DNA of 64,000 nucleotides from the NCBI GenBank assembly GCA_963774305.1, contig CAVZEM010000008.1:62001-126000 (forward strand), written 5' to 3'. The notes under the pieces are model-generated. The model searched no databases. It was not told the DNA's origin and worked only from the letters and a program-made list of their open reading frames with translations. Source of the stretch: DASUPK01 sp963774305 (lineage in GTDB: Bacteria; Actinomycetota; Thermoleophilia; Solirubrobacterales; 70-9). Positions 14,628 through 23,743 of this stretch are shown piece by piece. The position numbers and the translations under genes were made by a program. Positions within the stretch are counted from its first letter, which is position 1; each line of letters begins with the position of its first letter.

Positions 14628-16819
14628 CGCTTGCTCGTCGTTGATCCTCCCGGTTGGCTCCCCGCCCTGCGCCGGTCGGCCCCCTTGCCGCAGCCCGTCG
14701 GGTCGAGGGCGCCGTTGATCCGGAAGACCGAGACGCGGCCCGAGTGGACGACCTCCTGGACGGCCGGATCGTTGATCACCCAGCCCCTCTCCGGCGAGGT
14801 CTCCGCTGTCGAGGGGTTGTTCAGGTCGAGCGCGGGTGTGGTGACGAGGTAGTCGTAGTCCCCATCGTTGACCGCCCGGCGGAACTCGGGGCAGCGCTCG
14901 ATCGCGCGGAAGTCCGCCTCCGGCAGATTCCGGCCGACGTACTGCACGTAGTTGGAGACCTCGTCGCCGTAGAGGCCGTATTGGTTGTAGGCGCCGCTGG
15001 TGCCCGCCACGGCGATGCGCAGGTCCGACGTCGGCTTGGCCCAGCGCACCGCGTCATCGAGCTGGAAGCGGAAGTCCTCGGCGCGGCTGTAGCGATGGGC
15101 GAAGTAGTCGTCCTGGCGCTCCCAGCCCACGGCGGCGACCGCGAGCGCGAGAACCGCCCCCGCCAGCCCGGCGACGATTGCGCGGCGGCGGGCCAGCAGG
15201 GCCAGGCCGACCGGGATGGCGACGAAGGCGATCCCCATCAGCGCCGCCCACGGGATCGAGGCGAAGGCGCCCTCCCAGGCGACGTTGGCGTCCGAGTTGC
15301 GCGACGTGAAGTAGAGCGCGATCAGGCCGCCGACGATCAGTGGCAGCCTGAGCCGCCCGGGAACAAGGCGAGGCTCGAGCGGCACCAGCGCCAGGCCGAG
15401 GGCCAGACCGGGCGTCAGGTAGCGGAGGTTGATGCCGAAGGCGAGCGGGTGCCCCTCGGGCCCCGCCGCCGTCAGCGGCGTGAACAGGTAGGCGATGGCG
15501 GCCACGATCGTCACCGCCCCTGCCAGCCGCACCGCGCGCGAGCCGGGTCGCCAGACGGCGAGCACCGCGCCCGCGCCCGCACCGCCGAGGATCAGGAACC
15601 AGAGCGGCCCCAGCAGGTTCTCGATCGGGTTGAGGAAGTAGGCCCGCCAGAGGCCGGTGCTCGGGTTGGAGAAGATGTAGTGGGCGACGGTGAAGTCGTC
15701 GCGGCCCTCGAGCCCGCGGTTCGGGCCGGGCAGGTCGATCGGCCCGATGTGGCGGACCCACGGCAGCGGATTGCCGGCATGAATCAGGTTCCGGAGGAAC
15801 CAGAAACCGGCGGTGGCGACGACGCCCGCGAGGAAGATGCCGAAGGCCTTGCGCCGAACGCCCTTGGGGACGAGGAAGACGACGCCGATCGCCATCGCGG
15901 CGGTCGCTCCGGAGATCGTCAGCTTGCTGCCCAGTGCGACTCCCATCGCCAGCCCCGCGACCAACAGCGCTCCGAACGGCGGCGACGCCGGGAACCCGAG
16001 CGAGGGCCTCTTCTCCTCCCCGCCCTCGGTCCGCATCGCCCAGGCGTTGATCAGGATCGCCGCCGCCGCCAGCAGCAGTGCGACCGGAACCGTGTCCGTC
16101 GCCGGCGTGCCCGCCTCGCGCGGCACCATCGGCCCCGTGTCCATCGCGATGCAGACCGCGACCAGGCTGAGCGGCGCGACTCCGTACGGCCGTCCGATGC
16201 ACCAGCCCGCGAGCAGGGCGACCCCGAGCCAGCCGAAGTTGACCAGCGGGCTCAACAGGTCCCGGTCGAAGAGGACTATGCCCGCCGCGTGCAGCAGCTC
16301 GGAGTTCTGCGGATAGAACCAGTTCAGGTAGAGGGGGTCGATGAAGTGCATCCCCCAGACCGATCCGGTGTCCGCGATCCGCGCCGCGAACGGCCCGTGG
16401 TACCAGAGCGTGTCGAAGGTGAGCATTCCCCGGCCCCAGACGTCCTGGAGGCCGGTTGCCCAATGGGCCGCGACAAACGCGGCGGCGAGGAGCGCGAGCA
16501 GCGTCTGCGGCAGCGGGATCGCCGGCGCCGGCGGGGCGACGCCGTCAGCGTTTGTTCGCAGCCAGGGGCCGAACCAGAGCCCGAGGCCCAATGCAAGGGC
16601 GGCGACGATCAGAACGGCGGGGACGAGGATCCCGAAGGCGCCGAGCAGCTGCAGCAGGACGGTCAGCAGGGAGACGCCGAGGACGGCCTCGGCAAGCCGC
16701 GCCGGAGCCCCCTTCCAGCCCGGCAGCAGGCGAGCGCGGAGGCGTACGGCCGCCAAGGCCATCGGGATCGCGACCGCGGCGAGCCCGACGACCCCGAAGA
16801 GGTAGGTGCCGAAGCTCAC
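14624..16819 (-). CDS. GT-C-like multi-pass membrane glycosyltransferase, array member 3
   Basis: The GTG at 16819 is chosen because VSFGTYLFGVVGL aligns with the N-termini of the other three copies (MSxGxYLxG) and overlaps the upstream stop as GTGA. The product is 731 residues. Shared blocks are FDTLWYHGPFAARIADTGSV, LYLNWFYPQNSELLHAAG, GNPLPWVRHIGPIDLPGPN and FTPLTAAGPEGHP, with the C-terminal VNDGDYDYLVTTP and INGALDPTGCG. It lies in the membrane with a C-terminal extracytoplasmic domain (inference). Confidence 0.75.
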   Translation of the reverse strand: MSFGTYLFGVVGLAAVAIPMALAAVRLRARLLPGWKGAPARLAEAVLGVSLLTVLLQLLGAFGILVPAVLIVAALALGLGLWFGPWLRTNADGVAPPAPAIPLPQTLLALLAAAFVAAHWATGLQDVWGRGMLTFDTLWYHGPFAARIADTGSVWGMHFIDPLYLNWFYPQNSELLHAAGIVLFDRDLLSPLVNFGWLGVALLAGWCIGRPYGVAPLSLVAVCIAMDTGPMVPREAGTPATDTVPVALLLAAAAILINAWAMRTEGGEEKRPSLGFPASPPFGALLVAGLAMGVALGSKLTISGATAAMAIGVVFLVPKGVRRKAFGIFLAGVVATAGFWFLRNLIHAGNPLPWVRHIGPIDLPGPNRGLEGRDDFTVAHYIFSNPSTGLWRAYFLNPIENLLGPLWFLILGGAGAGAVLAVWRPGSRAVRLAGAVTIVAAIAYLFTPLTAAGPEGHPLAFGINLRYLTPGLALGLALVPLEPRLVPGRLRLPLIVGGLIALYFTSRNSDANVAWEGAFASIPWAALMGIAFVAIPVGLALLARRRAIVAGLAGAVLALAVAAVGWERQDDYFAHRYSRAEDFRFQLDDAVRWAKPTSDLRIAVAGTSGAYNQYGLYGDEVSNYVQYVGRNLPEADFRAIERCPEFRRAVNDGDYDYLVTTPALDLNNPSTAETSPERGWVINDPAVQEVVHSGRVSVFRINGALDPTGCGKGADRRRAGSQPGGSTTSKR

Positions 16820-19029
16820 TGAGTGCTGGTCTGCGGCTTCTGCTTCGGAGCGATGCAGGCCAGCGGGTTGAGCTGCCCGTTGATCTTGAAGACGAAGACG
16901 TCGTCTGTCTCCTCCACCTTCGTGGCGGAGGCCGCGCCGGTCCAGGTGGCCTCGATTGGAGCCAGCGACTGGGTTCGCTGATCGGGTCCGATCACCACGT
17001 AGTCGTAGCCGCCGTCGTTGAGAGCCTGCAGCCACTCCCTGCACTCGGCCGCTGCCCGCGGGTCCTGGGCCTTCTGCGCGGCCTCGCTCGCGATCGGCGT
17101 GTAGGCGCCGTGCGGCCCGTGGTGGGCGACGTACTGGACATGGTTCGAGAGGTCGTCGCCGTAGAAGACGTATTGCTTGAAGCCCGGTCGGCCGCCGACC
17201 ACGGCGATCCGGGAGTCGTGCGGGTCCGTGCGGTTGAACCAGGCGAGCGCCGCCTTCATCCCCACCGGGAAGTCCTTGGGCGCCGTGGAGGCCTGGTAGC
17301 GGTCCTTGACGTAGTCGTCCGACTTCGGCCAGCCGATCGCCACGACCAGCGCGAGCGCCACCACCGCCCCGAGACCCACCAACGCCGGTGACGCTCCTCG
17401 CTGGCGAGCGATCGTCAGCCCGACCGGAACCAGGATCAGGAAGATCGCCAGGCCGATCGCGCCCAGCAGGAAGTGGCGAGTCCACAGGTGCCCGGTGAGA
17501 TCCCAGACGGGGACGGCCTGGACGAGCAGGAGGACGACCAGACCGCCGAGCAGCCAGGGCTGAACGCGCGGCTTCAGCAGGCCGGCGTCGACGCCGAGCA
17601 GCATCGCGCCGAGCGCGATCGCCGGTGAGGCGTAGCGCAGGTTGGTGGTGAACGCGGTCGGGTCGCCCTCGGGGCCTGCCGCGGTCAGCGGGGTGACCAG
17701 ATAGGCGAGCCCGCTGAGCAGGGCGACGATGCCGAGCATCCGGATCATCGGGGTGCGACCGCGGAAGATCGCGAGCAGGAAGCCGCCGATCACGACGGCG
17801 AGGACCAGCGGCCAGAGGTCGCCGAAGCTCTCGTGGAGGCCGGGAACCAGGTGGTGCCTGATCACGCCGCCATCAGGCGGCAGCAGGTAGTGAGCGACGT
17901 TGTGCGGCTCGCGGATGTTGATGTCGGCCTGATCCGGTCCCGGCAGCGGCCCCGCCTTGATCCACGGAAGCGGGTTGCCGGCGTGGATCAGGTTGCGCGC
18001 GAACCAGAAGCCGCCGGTGACCAGGGAGCTCAGGACCCAGACGGCGGTCGCCCGGACGCGGTAGCCGGCGCAGACCGCGATCACCCCGAGGGTCAGCAGG
18101 CCGAAGGGGGCGAGCAGGTTGAGCTTCGTGCCGAGTGCCAGGCCGGCCGCGAGCCCGGCGACGATCAGGGCGCCGTTGGGAAGCCTCGCCTCCAACGGCG
18201 GGCCGCCGGAATGCAGGGTGTGGACGGAGTCGGCCGCCGCCCGGCGCTGGGCCTCGGCGTTGACCAGGATCGCCGTCGCTGCCAGCAGGAAGAAGAGGCC
18301 GGCGACGTCGTTCTTCGCGTCCCCCGGCTGGTAGAGCAGGAGCATGTTCGCGTCGAGCACCAGGGCGATGGCGAGGACGGCGATCGGACCGCCGCCGTAG
18401 GGCCTCGCGAATGCCCAGGCCGCCAGCAGGCAGAGGGACATCCAGCCGATGTTGATCAGCGGCGAGAGGAAGTCGTTGCCGAGGAAGAGGATGCCCACCG
18501 AGTGGAGGAGCTCCGAGTTCTGCGGGTAGAACCAGACGGTCAGGTTGAGCGTGTCGATGAAGTGGATCGCCCCGACCTGGTGGTCCTGGACGAAGCGGGC
18601 GGCGAAGGGGGCGTTGTGCCAGGTCGTGTTGGGCAGGTACATGCCGATGTCGAGACCGGTCTGGGTCGGCATCGCCCAGTGGGCCGCGACGAGGAATGCG
18701 GCGGCAACGGCAACGGCGAGCGCGTATGGCCGGATCGCCGGGGACGGCAGCGGCGGGCCCTGACCGGGCGGCCTCAGGGCGAACCCGATGCCGACTCCGG
18801 CGATCAGGGCCGCCAGCAGCACCCAGCCCGGCCGGTAGAGGCCGACGACCCCGACCAGCTCCGCGATCACGACCAGCAGCGAGAGGCCGAGCACCACCTC
18901 GGCGAGGCGGGCGGAGGCGCCCGACCAGCCGGGCAGGAAGCGTCCCCGCATGCCGACCGCGGCGAAGCCGATCGCTGCCGCCACCACGAGCAGCTCGATC
19001 GAGCCCTGGAGGTAGTCGCCGAAGCTCAT
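16816..19029 (-). CDS. GT-C-like multi-pass membrane glycosyltransferase, array member 2
   Basis: The ATG at 19029 (MSFGDYLQGSIELL) is chosen by alignment with its paralogues and overlaps the previous stop as ATGA. The product is 737 residues. The first loop is NTTWHNAPFAARFVQDHQV, so the usual Asp-x-x-Trp-Tyr-His is altered to N-T-T-W-H-N in this copy. Other blocks are retained: LTVWFYPQNSELLHSVG, GNPLPWIKAGPLPGPD, VTPLTAAGPEGDP, LNDGGYDYVVIGP and INGQLNPLACI. The changed loop may mean different chemistry or loss of activity. Confidence 0.72.
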   Translation of the reverse strand: MSFGDYLQGSIELLVVAAAIGFAAVGMRGRFLPGWSGASARLAEVVLGLSLLVVIAELVGVVGLYRPGWVLLAALIAGVGIGFALRPPGQGPPLPSPAIRPYALAVAVAAAFLVAAHWAMPTQTGLDIGMYLPNTTWHNAPFAARFVQDHQVGAIHFIDTLNLTVWFYPQNSELLHSVGILFLGNDFLSPLINIGWMSLCLLAAWAFARPYGGGPIAVLAIALVLDANMLLLYQPGDAKNDVAGLFFLLAATAILVNAEAQRRAAADSVHTLHSGGPPLEARLPNGALIVAGLAAGLALGTKLNLLAPFGLLTLGVIAVCAGYRVRATAVWVLSSLVTGGFWFARNLIHAGNPLPWIKAGPLPGPDQADINIREPHNVAHYLLPPDGGVIRHHLVPGLHESFGDLWPLVLAVVIGGFLLAIFRGRTPMIRMLGIVALLSGLAYLVTPLTAAGPEGDPTAFTTNLRYASPAIALGAMLLGVDAGLLKPRVQPWLLGGLVVLLLVQAVPVWDLTGHLWTRHFLLGAIGLAIFLILVPVGLTIARQRGASPALVGLGAVVALALVVAIGWPKSDDYVKDRYQASTAPKDFPVGMKAALAWFNRTDPHDSRIAVVGGRPGFKQYVFYGDDLSNHVQYVAHHGPHGAYTPIASEAAQKAQDPRAAAECREWLQALNDGGYDYVVIGPDQRTQSLAPIEATWTGAASATKVEETDDVFVFKINGQLNPLACIAPKQKPQTSTQ

Positions 19030-21278
19030 GTGTGCGCCGCCGCCCCCAGCTTCGCGCAGCCGGCCGGATCGAGCGGTCCGGTGATCTTGTAGACGGCTGC
19101 GGGGCCGGTCTGGATCACCGTCTTCACGTTCTTGTCGCTCTCGGTCCAGCGTGCCTCCGGCGGTGCGCTCACCTCCAGGGCGCCGATCTTCGGCGTGGTC
19201 ACGATGTAGTCGTAGCCGCCGTCGTTCACCGCCCTTCGCCAGGCCGCGCAGCTCACGATCGGCCTGAAGGTGCCGCGGTTGAGCTCCTGACCCACGTACT
19301 GGACGTGGTTGGAGAGATCGGTCCCATAGAAGAAGTACTGCCCGAAGGCGGAGGCGCGGCCGACCACGCCGATCCGCTCGCCGCTCTGCTTGCGGCCCCA
19401 GTCCTGGAGAGGCTGCCACTGAGGGGTGGAGCGGAAACCGCCCTCGAGCGGCGGCCTCGACGCCGTCACATAGCGATGGTCGAGGTAGTAGTTCTCGCGG
19501 ACGCGCCCCAGTGCCACCGCGGTGATCGCCATCACGAGCCCGAACACTGCGAGAGCGACAACCGGGACACGCCTGCGCGCCCCGGCCACGAGCAGCGCAG
19601 GAACGCCCACGATCAGGAAGGCCAATGCGACGGACGCCAGGTGATGCTCGAACTTCCAGTTCGCCTGCGTGACGGTCCCCTGGATGAGCAGGACGGAGAA
19701 GAGCGCGATCAGGATCCAGGGACGGTTGCCGTGGCGGAACCAGGGGATCAGCGGTAGCAGCAGGAAGCCGACGATCAATACCGGCGCGACGTAGCGCAGG
19801 TTCGCGTCGAAGCCGGCCGGGTCGCCGAGGCTGCCCGACGCCGTCAGCGGGGTGAAGACATACGCGATGCCCGCGACCATGCCCGTCACCGCGAGGATCC
19901 GCATCAGGGCGCTGCCGCCCCGGAAGAACGCCCAGACGAGGGCGACGACAACGACAGCCAGGATCACCGGCCAGAGCGGCCCCAGCCGGTCGTGGAGGAC
20001 CGGGAAGAGCTTGTCGTGCCAGACGCTCGGGTCGTTGTAGTACTCGCTCAGGGAGTGCGGCTGGCGCGGATAGAGGGAGAGCTGGTCAGGGCCGGGCAGG
20101 TTGATCGGCCCGAGCTTGTCGATCTGCGGGAACGGGTTGAGTGCCTCGACGAAGTTGCGCCCGTACCAGAAGCCGCTGGTGATCACCATCCCTCCGAGCC
20201 AGATCCCGAGCGCCCGCAGCCAGTGGCGGCGGCCGCCGAGGATCGCGACACCGATCGTTAGTGCGGCGATCGTCGCCAGGAGGGTGATCTTGGTGCCAAT
20301 GCCCAGGCCGGCGGCGAGGCCGGCCATGAAGAGTGGGCCTGCGCCGACCGTCGCCAGAGCGTGCGGGTCCCCCTCCACCGGCACGTCCTCGACCACCCCC
20401 GGCTCGAGCTCGCCCTCCGGGGTCGCGTTCCATCTCTCGCTCCTTTCCGGGGCTCTCGCCTTTGGCCCGCCGGTGGAGCTGGCGTGAGCCGAGGCGGCGC
20501 CGTCCACCAGGAAGGCGAGGGCGGTCATCAGGAAGAAGAGCCCAGCGATGTCGTTGGGCCCCTGCCCGGCCTGCGAGCCGACCAGCATCTCCGAGTCGAG
20601 GACCACGGCGGCACCGAGGATGGTGACTCCACCGATCGCGTAGGGCCGCCCCACGCACCAGGCCGCGAGCAGGCAGAGCGCCACCCACATCAGGTTCATC
20701 AGCGGCGAGAGGAAGTCCGTCTTCAGGAAGACGATTCCGAGCCCGTGGATCAGTTCCGAGTTCTGCGGGTAGAACCAGGCCGCGAGCTTGAGCGGGTCCG
20801 TGAAGTGAAGTGGCCCGACATGACCGGTCTGCGCGAACCGGGCCGAGAAGGACATGTGGTACCAGGTGGTGTCCTGGTAGTACATCCCCTGGTCGACGGC
20901 CTGCCCGGTGGGGTGCGCCCAGTGGATGACGACGAGCGCGGCCGCCGCGATCCCGATCACGACCATGATCGCGCTCGATCGAGCCTCCGGCGTCTCGGGC
21001 GGCTCCGGCAACCCACGGCGCCTGGCCCAGTACGTCACGCCGAGGCCGGCCACGACGAAGCCGACCAGGAGCGGCACCTCCTTGAACAGCCCGAGCACCC
21101 CAAGGAGCTCGGCCACCAGGATCAACATCGAGATGCCGATCACCACCTCCGCGAGGCGCGCCAGCGCCCCCGTCCAGGCGGGCGCGAGCAGGGCTCGCAG
21201 GTGGTAGGCGCCTAGGCCGAGAGCGGTGGCGATCACCGCCAACTCCGCCGCGCCGAGCAGGTACCGGCCTGTACTCAT
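19026..21278 (-). CDS. GT-C-like multi-pass membrane glycosyltransferase, array member 1
   Basis: This is the first gene of the four-gene array, 750 residues, starting MSTGRYLLGAAELAV. Blocks shared with its paralogues are QDTTWYHMSFSARFAQTG, AAWFYPQNSELIHGLG, NPFPQIDKLGPINLPGPDQ, FTPLTASGSLGDP, VNDGGYDYIVTTP and ITGPLDPAGCAK. About 13 hydrophobic helices are visible. The middle holds an unusual charged insert (ASSTGGPKARAPERSERW). Upstream (21279-21396) there is only a hairpin, so the array could be read from its own promoter or from ftsB. Confidence 0.75.
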   Translation of the reverse strand: MSTGRYLLGAAELAVIATALGLGAYHLRALLAPAWTGALARLAEVVIGISMLILVAELLGVLGLFKEVPLLVGFVVAGLGVTYWARRRGLPEPPETPEARSSAIMVVIGIAAAALVVIHWAHPTGQAVDQGMYYQDTTWYHMSFSARFAQTGHVGPLHFTDPLKLAAWFYPQNSELIHGLGIVFLKTDFLSPLMNLMWVALCLLAAWCVGRPYAIGGVTILGAAVVLDSEMLVGSQAGQGPNDIAGLFFLMTALAFLVDGAASAHASSTGGPKARAPERSERWNATPEGELEPGVVEDVPVEGDPHALATVGAGPLFMAGLAAGLGIGTKITLLATIAALTIGVAILGGRRHWLRALGIWLGGMVITSGFWYGRNFVEALNPFPQIDKLGPINLPGPDQLSLYPRQPHSLSEYYNDPSVWHDKLFPVLHDRLGPLWPVILAVVVVALVWAFFRGGSALMRILAVTGMVAGIAYVFTPLTASGSLGDPAGFDANLRYVAPVLIVGFLLLPLIPWFRHGNRPWILIALFSVLLIQGTVTQANWKFEHHLASVALAFLIVGVPALLVAGARRRVPVVALAVFGLVMAITAVALGRVRENYYLDHRYVTASRPPLEGGFRSTPQWQPLQDWGRKQSGERIGVVGRASAFGQYFFYGTDLSNHVQYVGQELNRGTFRPIVSCAAWRRAVNDGGYDYIVTTPKIGALEVSAPPEARWTESDKNVKTVIQTGPAAVYKITGPLDPAGCAKLGAAAHT

Positions 21279-21332
21279 CGGCTCATTGGCTCAAATCACA
21301 CAAAACGCGCACAGCTCCATGCCGCGCGCGCG

Positions 21333-21354
21333 AGCGCGGAATCATATCCGCGCT
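21333..21354 (-). terminator. Hairpin between ftsB and the glycosyltransferase array
   Basis: An 8-bp perfect stem AGCGCGGA/TCCGCGCT with a 6-base loop lies 43 bp after the ftsB stop. There is no T-run, so it is a weak terminator or an attenuating structure before the array. Confidence 0.4.
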
Positions 21355-21396
21355 GGAATTAATCGGGTTGCGCCTTCGCGCAGCCTCTCATCTGGT

Positions 21397-21744
21397 TCAG
21401 CGGCCGAGGTTGTGCACGACGTAGGCGTGCTCGCCGGGCTTGACCATGCCGAGGCGCCGCGCCTCGCGCTCGAGCGACGCCGGGCTGGAGGCATCGCGCA
21501 GCTGCCTGGTCAGATCGACCTTCTCCTGCTTGAGCTGGGCGAGCTGCTGCTCGCTGGACTTCGACCCCTGCCACGCCTGGAGCAGGTTCACCATCGGGTT
21601 CAGGTAGGACACCATCACTCCGAAGAGGACGAGCACGAGGGCGATCCGGCCGACGCGGTCCCAGCGGATCCGGCTCGGCCCGACCCGGCGCTGTACGCGA
21701 CGTCGAGGTGCGCGCCTGGGCGCTGCGTATGCCCTGCTGCTCAT
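21397..21744 (-). CDS. ftsB: Septum formation initiator FtsB/DivIC family protein
   Basis: The 115-residue protein has a basic cytoplasmic start, one membrane helix (RIALVLVLFGVMVSYLNPM), a coiled coil (SSEQQLAQLKQEKVDLTRQL) and the family motif LEREARRLGMVKPGEHAYVV. FtsB bridges FtsL and FtsQ in the divisome. Its position directly downstream of eno is the typical actinobacterial arrangement. Confidence 0.85.
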   Translation of the reverse strand: MSSRAYAAPRRAPRRRVQRRVGPSRIRWDRVGRIALVLVLFGVMVSYLNPMVNLLQAWQGSKSSEQQLAQLKQEKVDLTRQLRDASSPASLEREARRLGMVKPGEHAYVVHNLGR

Positions 21745-21780
21745 AGGAGGACATTCGTGTCCTCGTGCCTGGACTCCTTC

Positions 21781-23088
21781 TCAGGACCGCTCGAAAACCG
21801 AGGTGCCGGGGAACCTGGCGCGGTCGCCGAGCTCCTCCTCGATCCGTAGCAGGCGGTTGTACTTCGCCACCCGGTCCGAGCGCGAGGGGGCGCCGGTCTT
21901 GATCTGGCCGGCGCGCGTGCCCACGGCGAGGTCGGCGATGGTGGTGTCCTCGGTCTCTCCTGAGCGGTGGGAGATCACGGTCGTGTAGCCGGCGTCTCGC
22001 GCGACCTGGATCGCCTCCAGCGTCTCCGTGAGCGTGCCGATCTGGTTGACCTTGATCAGGATCGAGTTCGCCACGCCCATCTCGATGCCGCGCCGCAACC
22101 GCTCGGGATTGGTGACGAAGAGGTCATCGCCGACCAGCTGGCAGATGTCGCCGATCTTCTCGGTCAGCGCCTTCCAGCCGTCCCAGTCCTCCTCGTCCAT
22201 CCCGTCCTCGATCGAGACGACCGGGAAGCGGGCGCGGATGTCGTGCCAGTAGTCGGCCAGCTCCTCGGCGGTAAGGGTCCGCCCCTCGTGCTCGAGGACG
22301 TACTTCCCGTCGTCGAAGAGCTCGCTGGTCGCCGGGTCGAGCGCGATCATCACGTCCACGCCTGGCGCGTAGCCGGCCTCCTCGATCGCGTCGATCAGGA
22401 AGTCGAGCGCGGCCTGGTTCGAGGGGAGATCCGGCGCGAAGCCACCCTCGTCCCCCCCGCCGGTCGAGAGCCCCTTCTTGCTCAGGATCCCCTTGAGCGC
22501 GTGGTAGACCTCGGCGCCCACCCGCAGGCACTCCGCGAAGGTCTCGGCGCCCGCCGGGACCACCATGAACTCCTGGAAGTCGACCGCGTTGTCCGCGTGC
22601 GCCCCGCCGTTGAGGACGTTCATCATCGGCACGGGCAGCAGGTCGGCCGGGCCGGTGTCCTTGGCGCCGGTCGCTGCGTAGAGCTCCGCGAAGTAGTCAT
22701 AGAGGGGCTGCCCGGTGTCGGCCGCCGCCGCCTTGGCCGTGGCGAGTGAGACGCCGAGGATCGCGTTGGCCCCCAGCCTGCCTTTGTTCGGAGTCCCGTC
22801 GAGCTCGATCATCGTCCGGTCGAGAGCGGACTGCTCGGCGGCGCGGGCGCCCTTCAGCGCCCCGGCGATCTCGCCGTTGACGTGCGAGACCGCCTTGGTG
22901 ACCGACTTGCCCCCGTACTCGTCACCGCCGTCGCGCAGCTCCACGGCCTCGTACTCGCCGGTGGAGGCCCCGGACGGGACAGCGGCGAGCCCGCGGACGC
23001 CGGACTCGAGCACCACCTCGACCTCGACCGTCGGGTTGCCCCGCGAGTCGAGCACCTGGCGCCCATGAATGCTCTCGATCGTCGACAT
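21781..23088 (-). CDS. eno: Enolase
   Basis: The 435-residue protein begins STIESIHGRQVLDSRGNPTVEVEV and contains GASTGEYEAVELRDGG, the metal-binding region VSIEDGMDEEDWDGW, LVGDDLFVTN, and the C-terminal signature ILIKVNQIGTLTETLEA and SHRSGETEDTTIADLAVG. It converts 2-phosphoglycerate to phosphoenolpyruvate. The ATG at 23088 is preferred to a longer reading because homologous enolases begin here. It follows mazG by 13 bp. Confidence 0.97.
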   Translation of the reverse strand: MSTIESIHGRQVLDSRGNPTVEVEVVLESGVRGLAAVPSGASTGEYEAVELRDGGDEYGGKSVTKAVSHVNGEIAGALKGARAAEQSALDRTMIELDGTPNKGRLGANAILGVSLATAKAAAADTGQPLYDYFAELYAATGAKDTGPADLLPVPMMNVLNGGAHADNAVDFQEFMVVPAGAETFAECLRVGAEVYHALKGILSKKGLSTGGGDEGGFAPDLPSNQAALDFLIDAIEEAGYAPGVDVMIALDPATSELFDDGKYVLEHEGRTLTAEELADYWHDIRARFPVVSIEDGMDEEDWDGWKALTEKIGDICQLVGDDLFVTNPERLRRGIEMGVANSILIKVNQIGTLTETLEAIQVARDAGYTTVISHRSGETEDTTIADLAVGTRAGQIKTGAPSRSDRVAKYNRLLRIEEELGDRARFPGTSVFERS

Positions 23089-23101
23089 CGAGGCGGGAAC
23101 G

Positions 23102-23737
23102 CTAGTCGACCAGGCGCTGCGCTGTCTGTCGCAGCGCCAGCTCCGGGTCAACGCCCAGCCGGCGTGAGGCCGCCACGGCCTCCATCAGGAGCAAGCCGAC
23201 CAGCTGCTCCGCCTCCGCGCGTGTCGCCGGGTCCGATTGGGGACCTCCCGGCTTCTCCTCGTCCGCAGATCCCTCGGGATCCACCCGCCGCAGCACCTTG
23301 CGGGCGTAGAGCAGCGCCGGCAGGTTCTCGGGCAGCTCCGACGGCTCATCGCCGCCGCCCTCGACCTCTCGCTTGATCTCCTCCCACTGGGACAGGACCT
23401 CCCCGGCCGTCTCAAGGTCCTTGTCCCCGTAGACGTGCGGGTGGCGTCGGATCAGCTTCGCGGCGCAGGACTCGGCGACCGCTGCCAGGTCCCCCTCGCC
23501 CCTCTCCTCGAGCAGCAGGGAGAGGAAGAGGACCTGGAAGAGGACATCCCCGAGCTCGTCGACCATCGCCTCGGTGTCGTCGCGGCTCGCAGCGTCGGCG
23601 AGCTCATAGGCCTCCTCGACGGTGTGCGGGACGATCGAGCGGGCGTCCTGCTCACGGTCCCACGGGCACTCGCGGCGCAGGCGCCGGGTGACCTCGTCGA
23701 GGCGCTGCAGGGCTTCCAGGTACGCCGGCGTTGGGAT
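23102..23737 (-). CDS. mazG: MazG nucleoside triphosphate pyrophosphohydrolase (no standard start codon)
   Basis: The MazG core is visible: ALQRLDEVTRRLRRECPWDREQ, IVPHTVEEAYELADAASRDD, then MVDELGDVLFQVLFLSLLLEE with the E-E-x-x-E and E-x-x-D metal ligands, and RRHPHVYGD. It hydrolyses (d)NTPs to monophosphates and cleans damaged nucleotides. Only an internal ATG (23566) exists in this frame; starting there would lose the CPWD and EEAYE motifs. Upstream, between the in-frame TAG of the PpiC gene and that ATG, there is no ATG, GTG or TTG. An ATC at 23737 or a CTG at 23719 are the only plausible starts, unless the sequence has an error. Confidence 0.8.
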   Translation of the reverse strand: MPTPAYLEALQRLDEVTRRLRRECPWDREQDARSIVPHTVEEAYELADAASRDDTEAMVDELGDVLFQVLFLSLLLEERGEGDLAAVAESCAAKLIRRHPHVYGDKDLETAGEVLSQWEEIKREVEGGGDEPSELPENLPALLYARKVLRRVDPEGSADEEKPGGPQSDPATRAEAEQLVGLLLMEAVAASRRLGVDPELALRQTAQRLVD

Positions 23738-23743
23738 GGCCGG

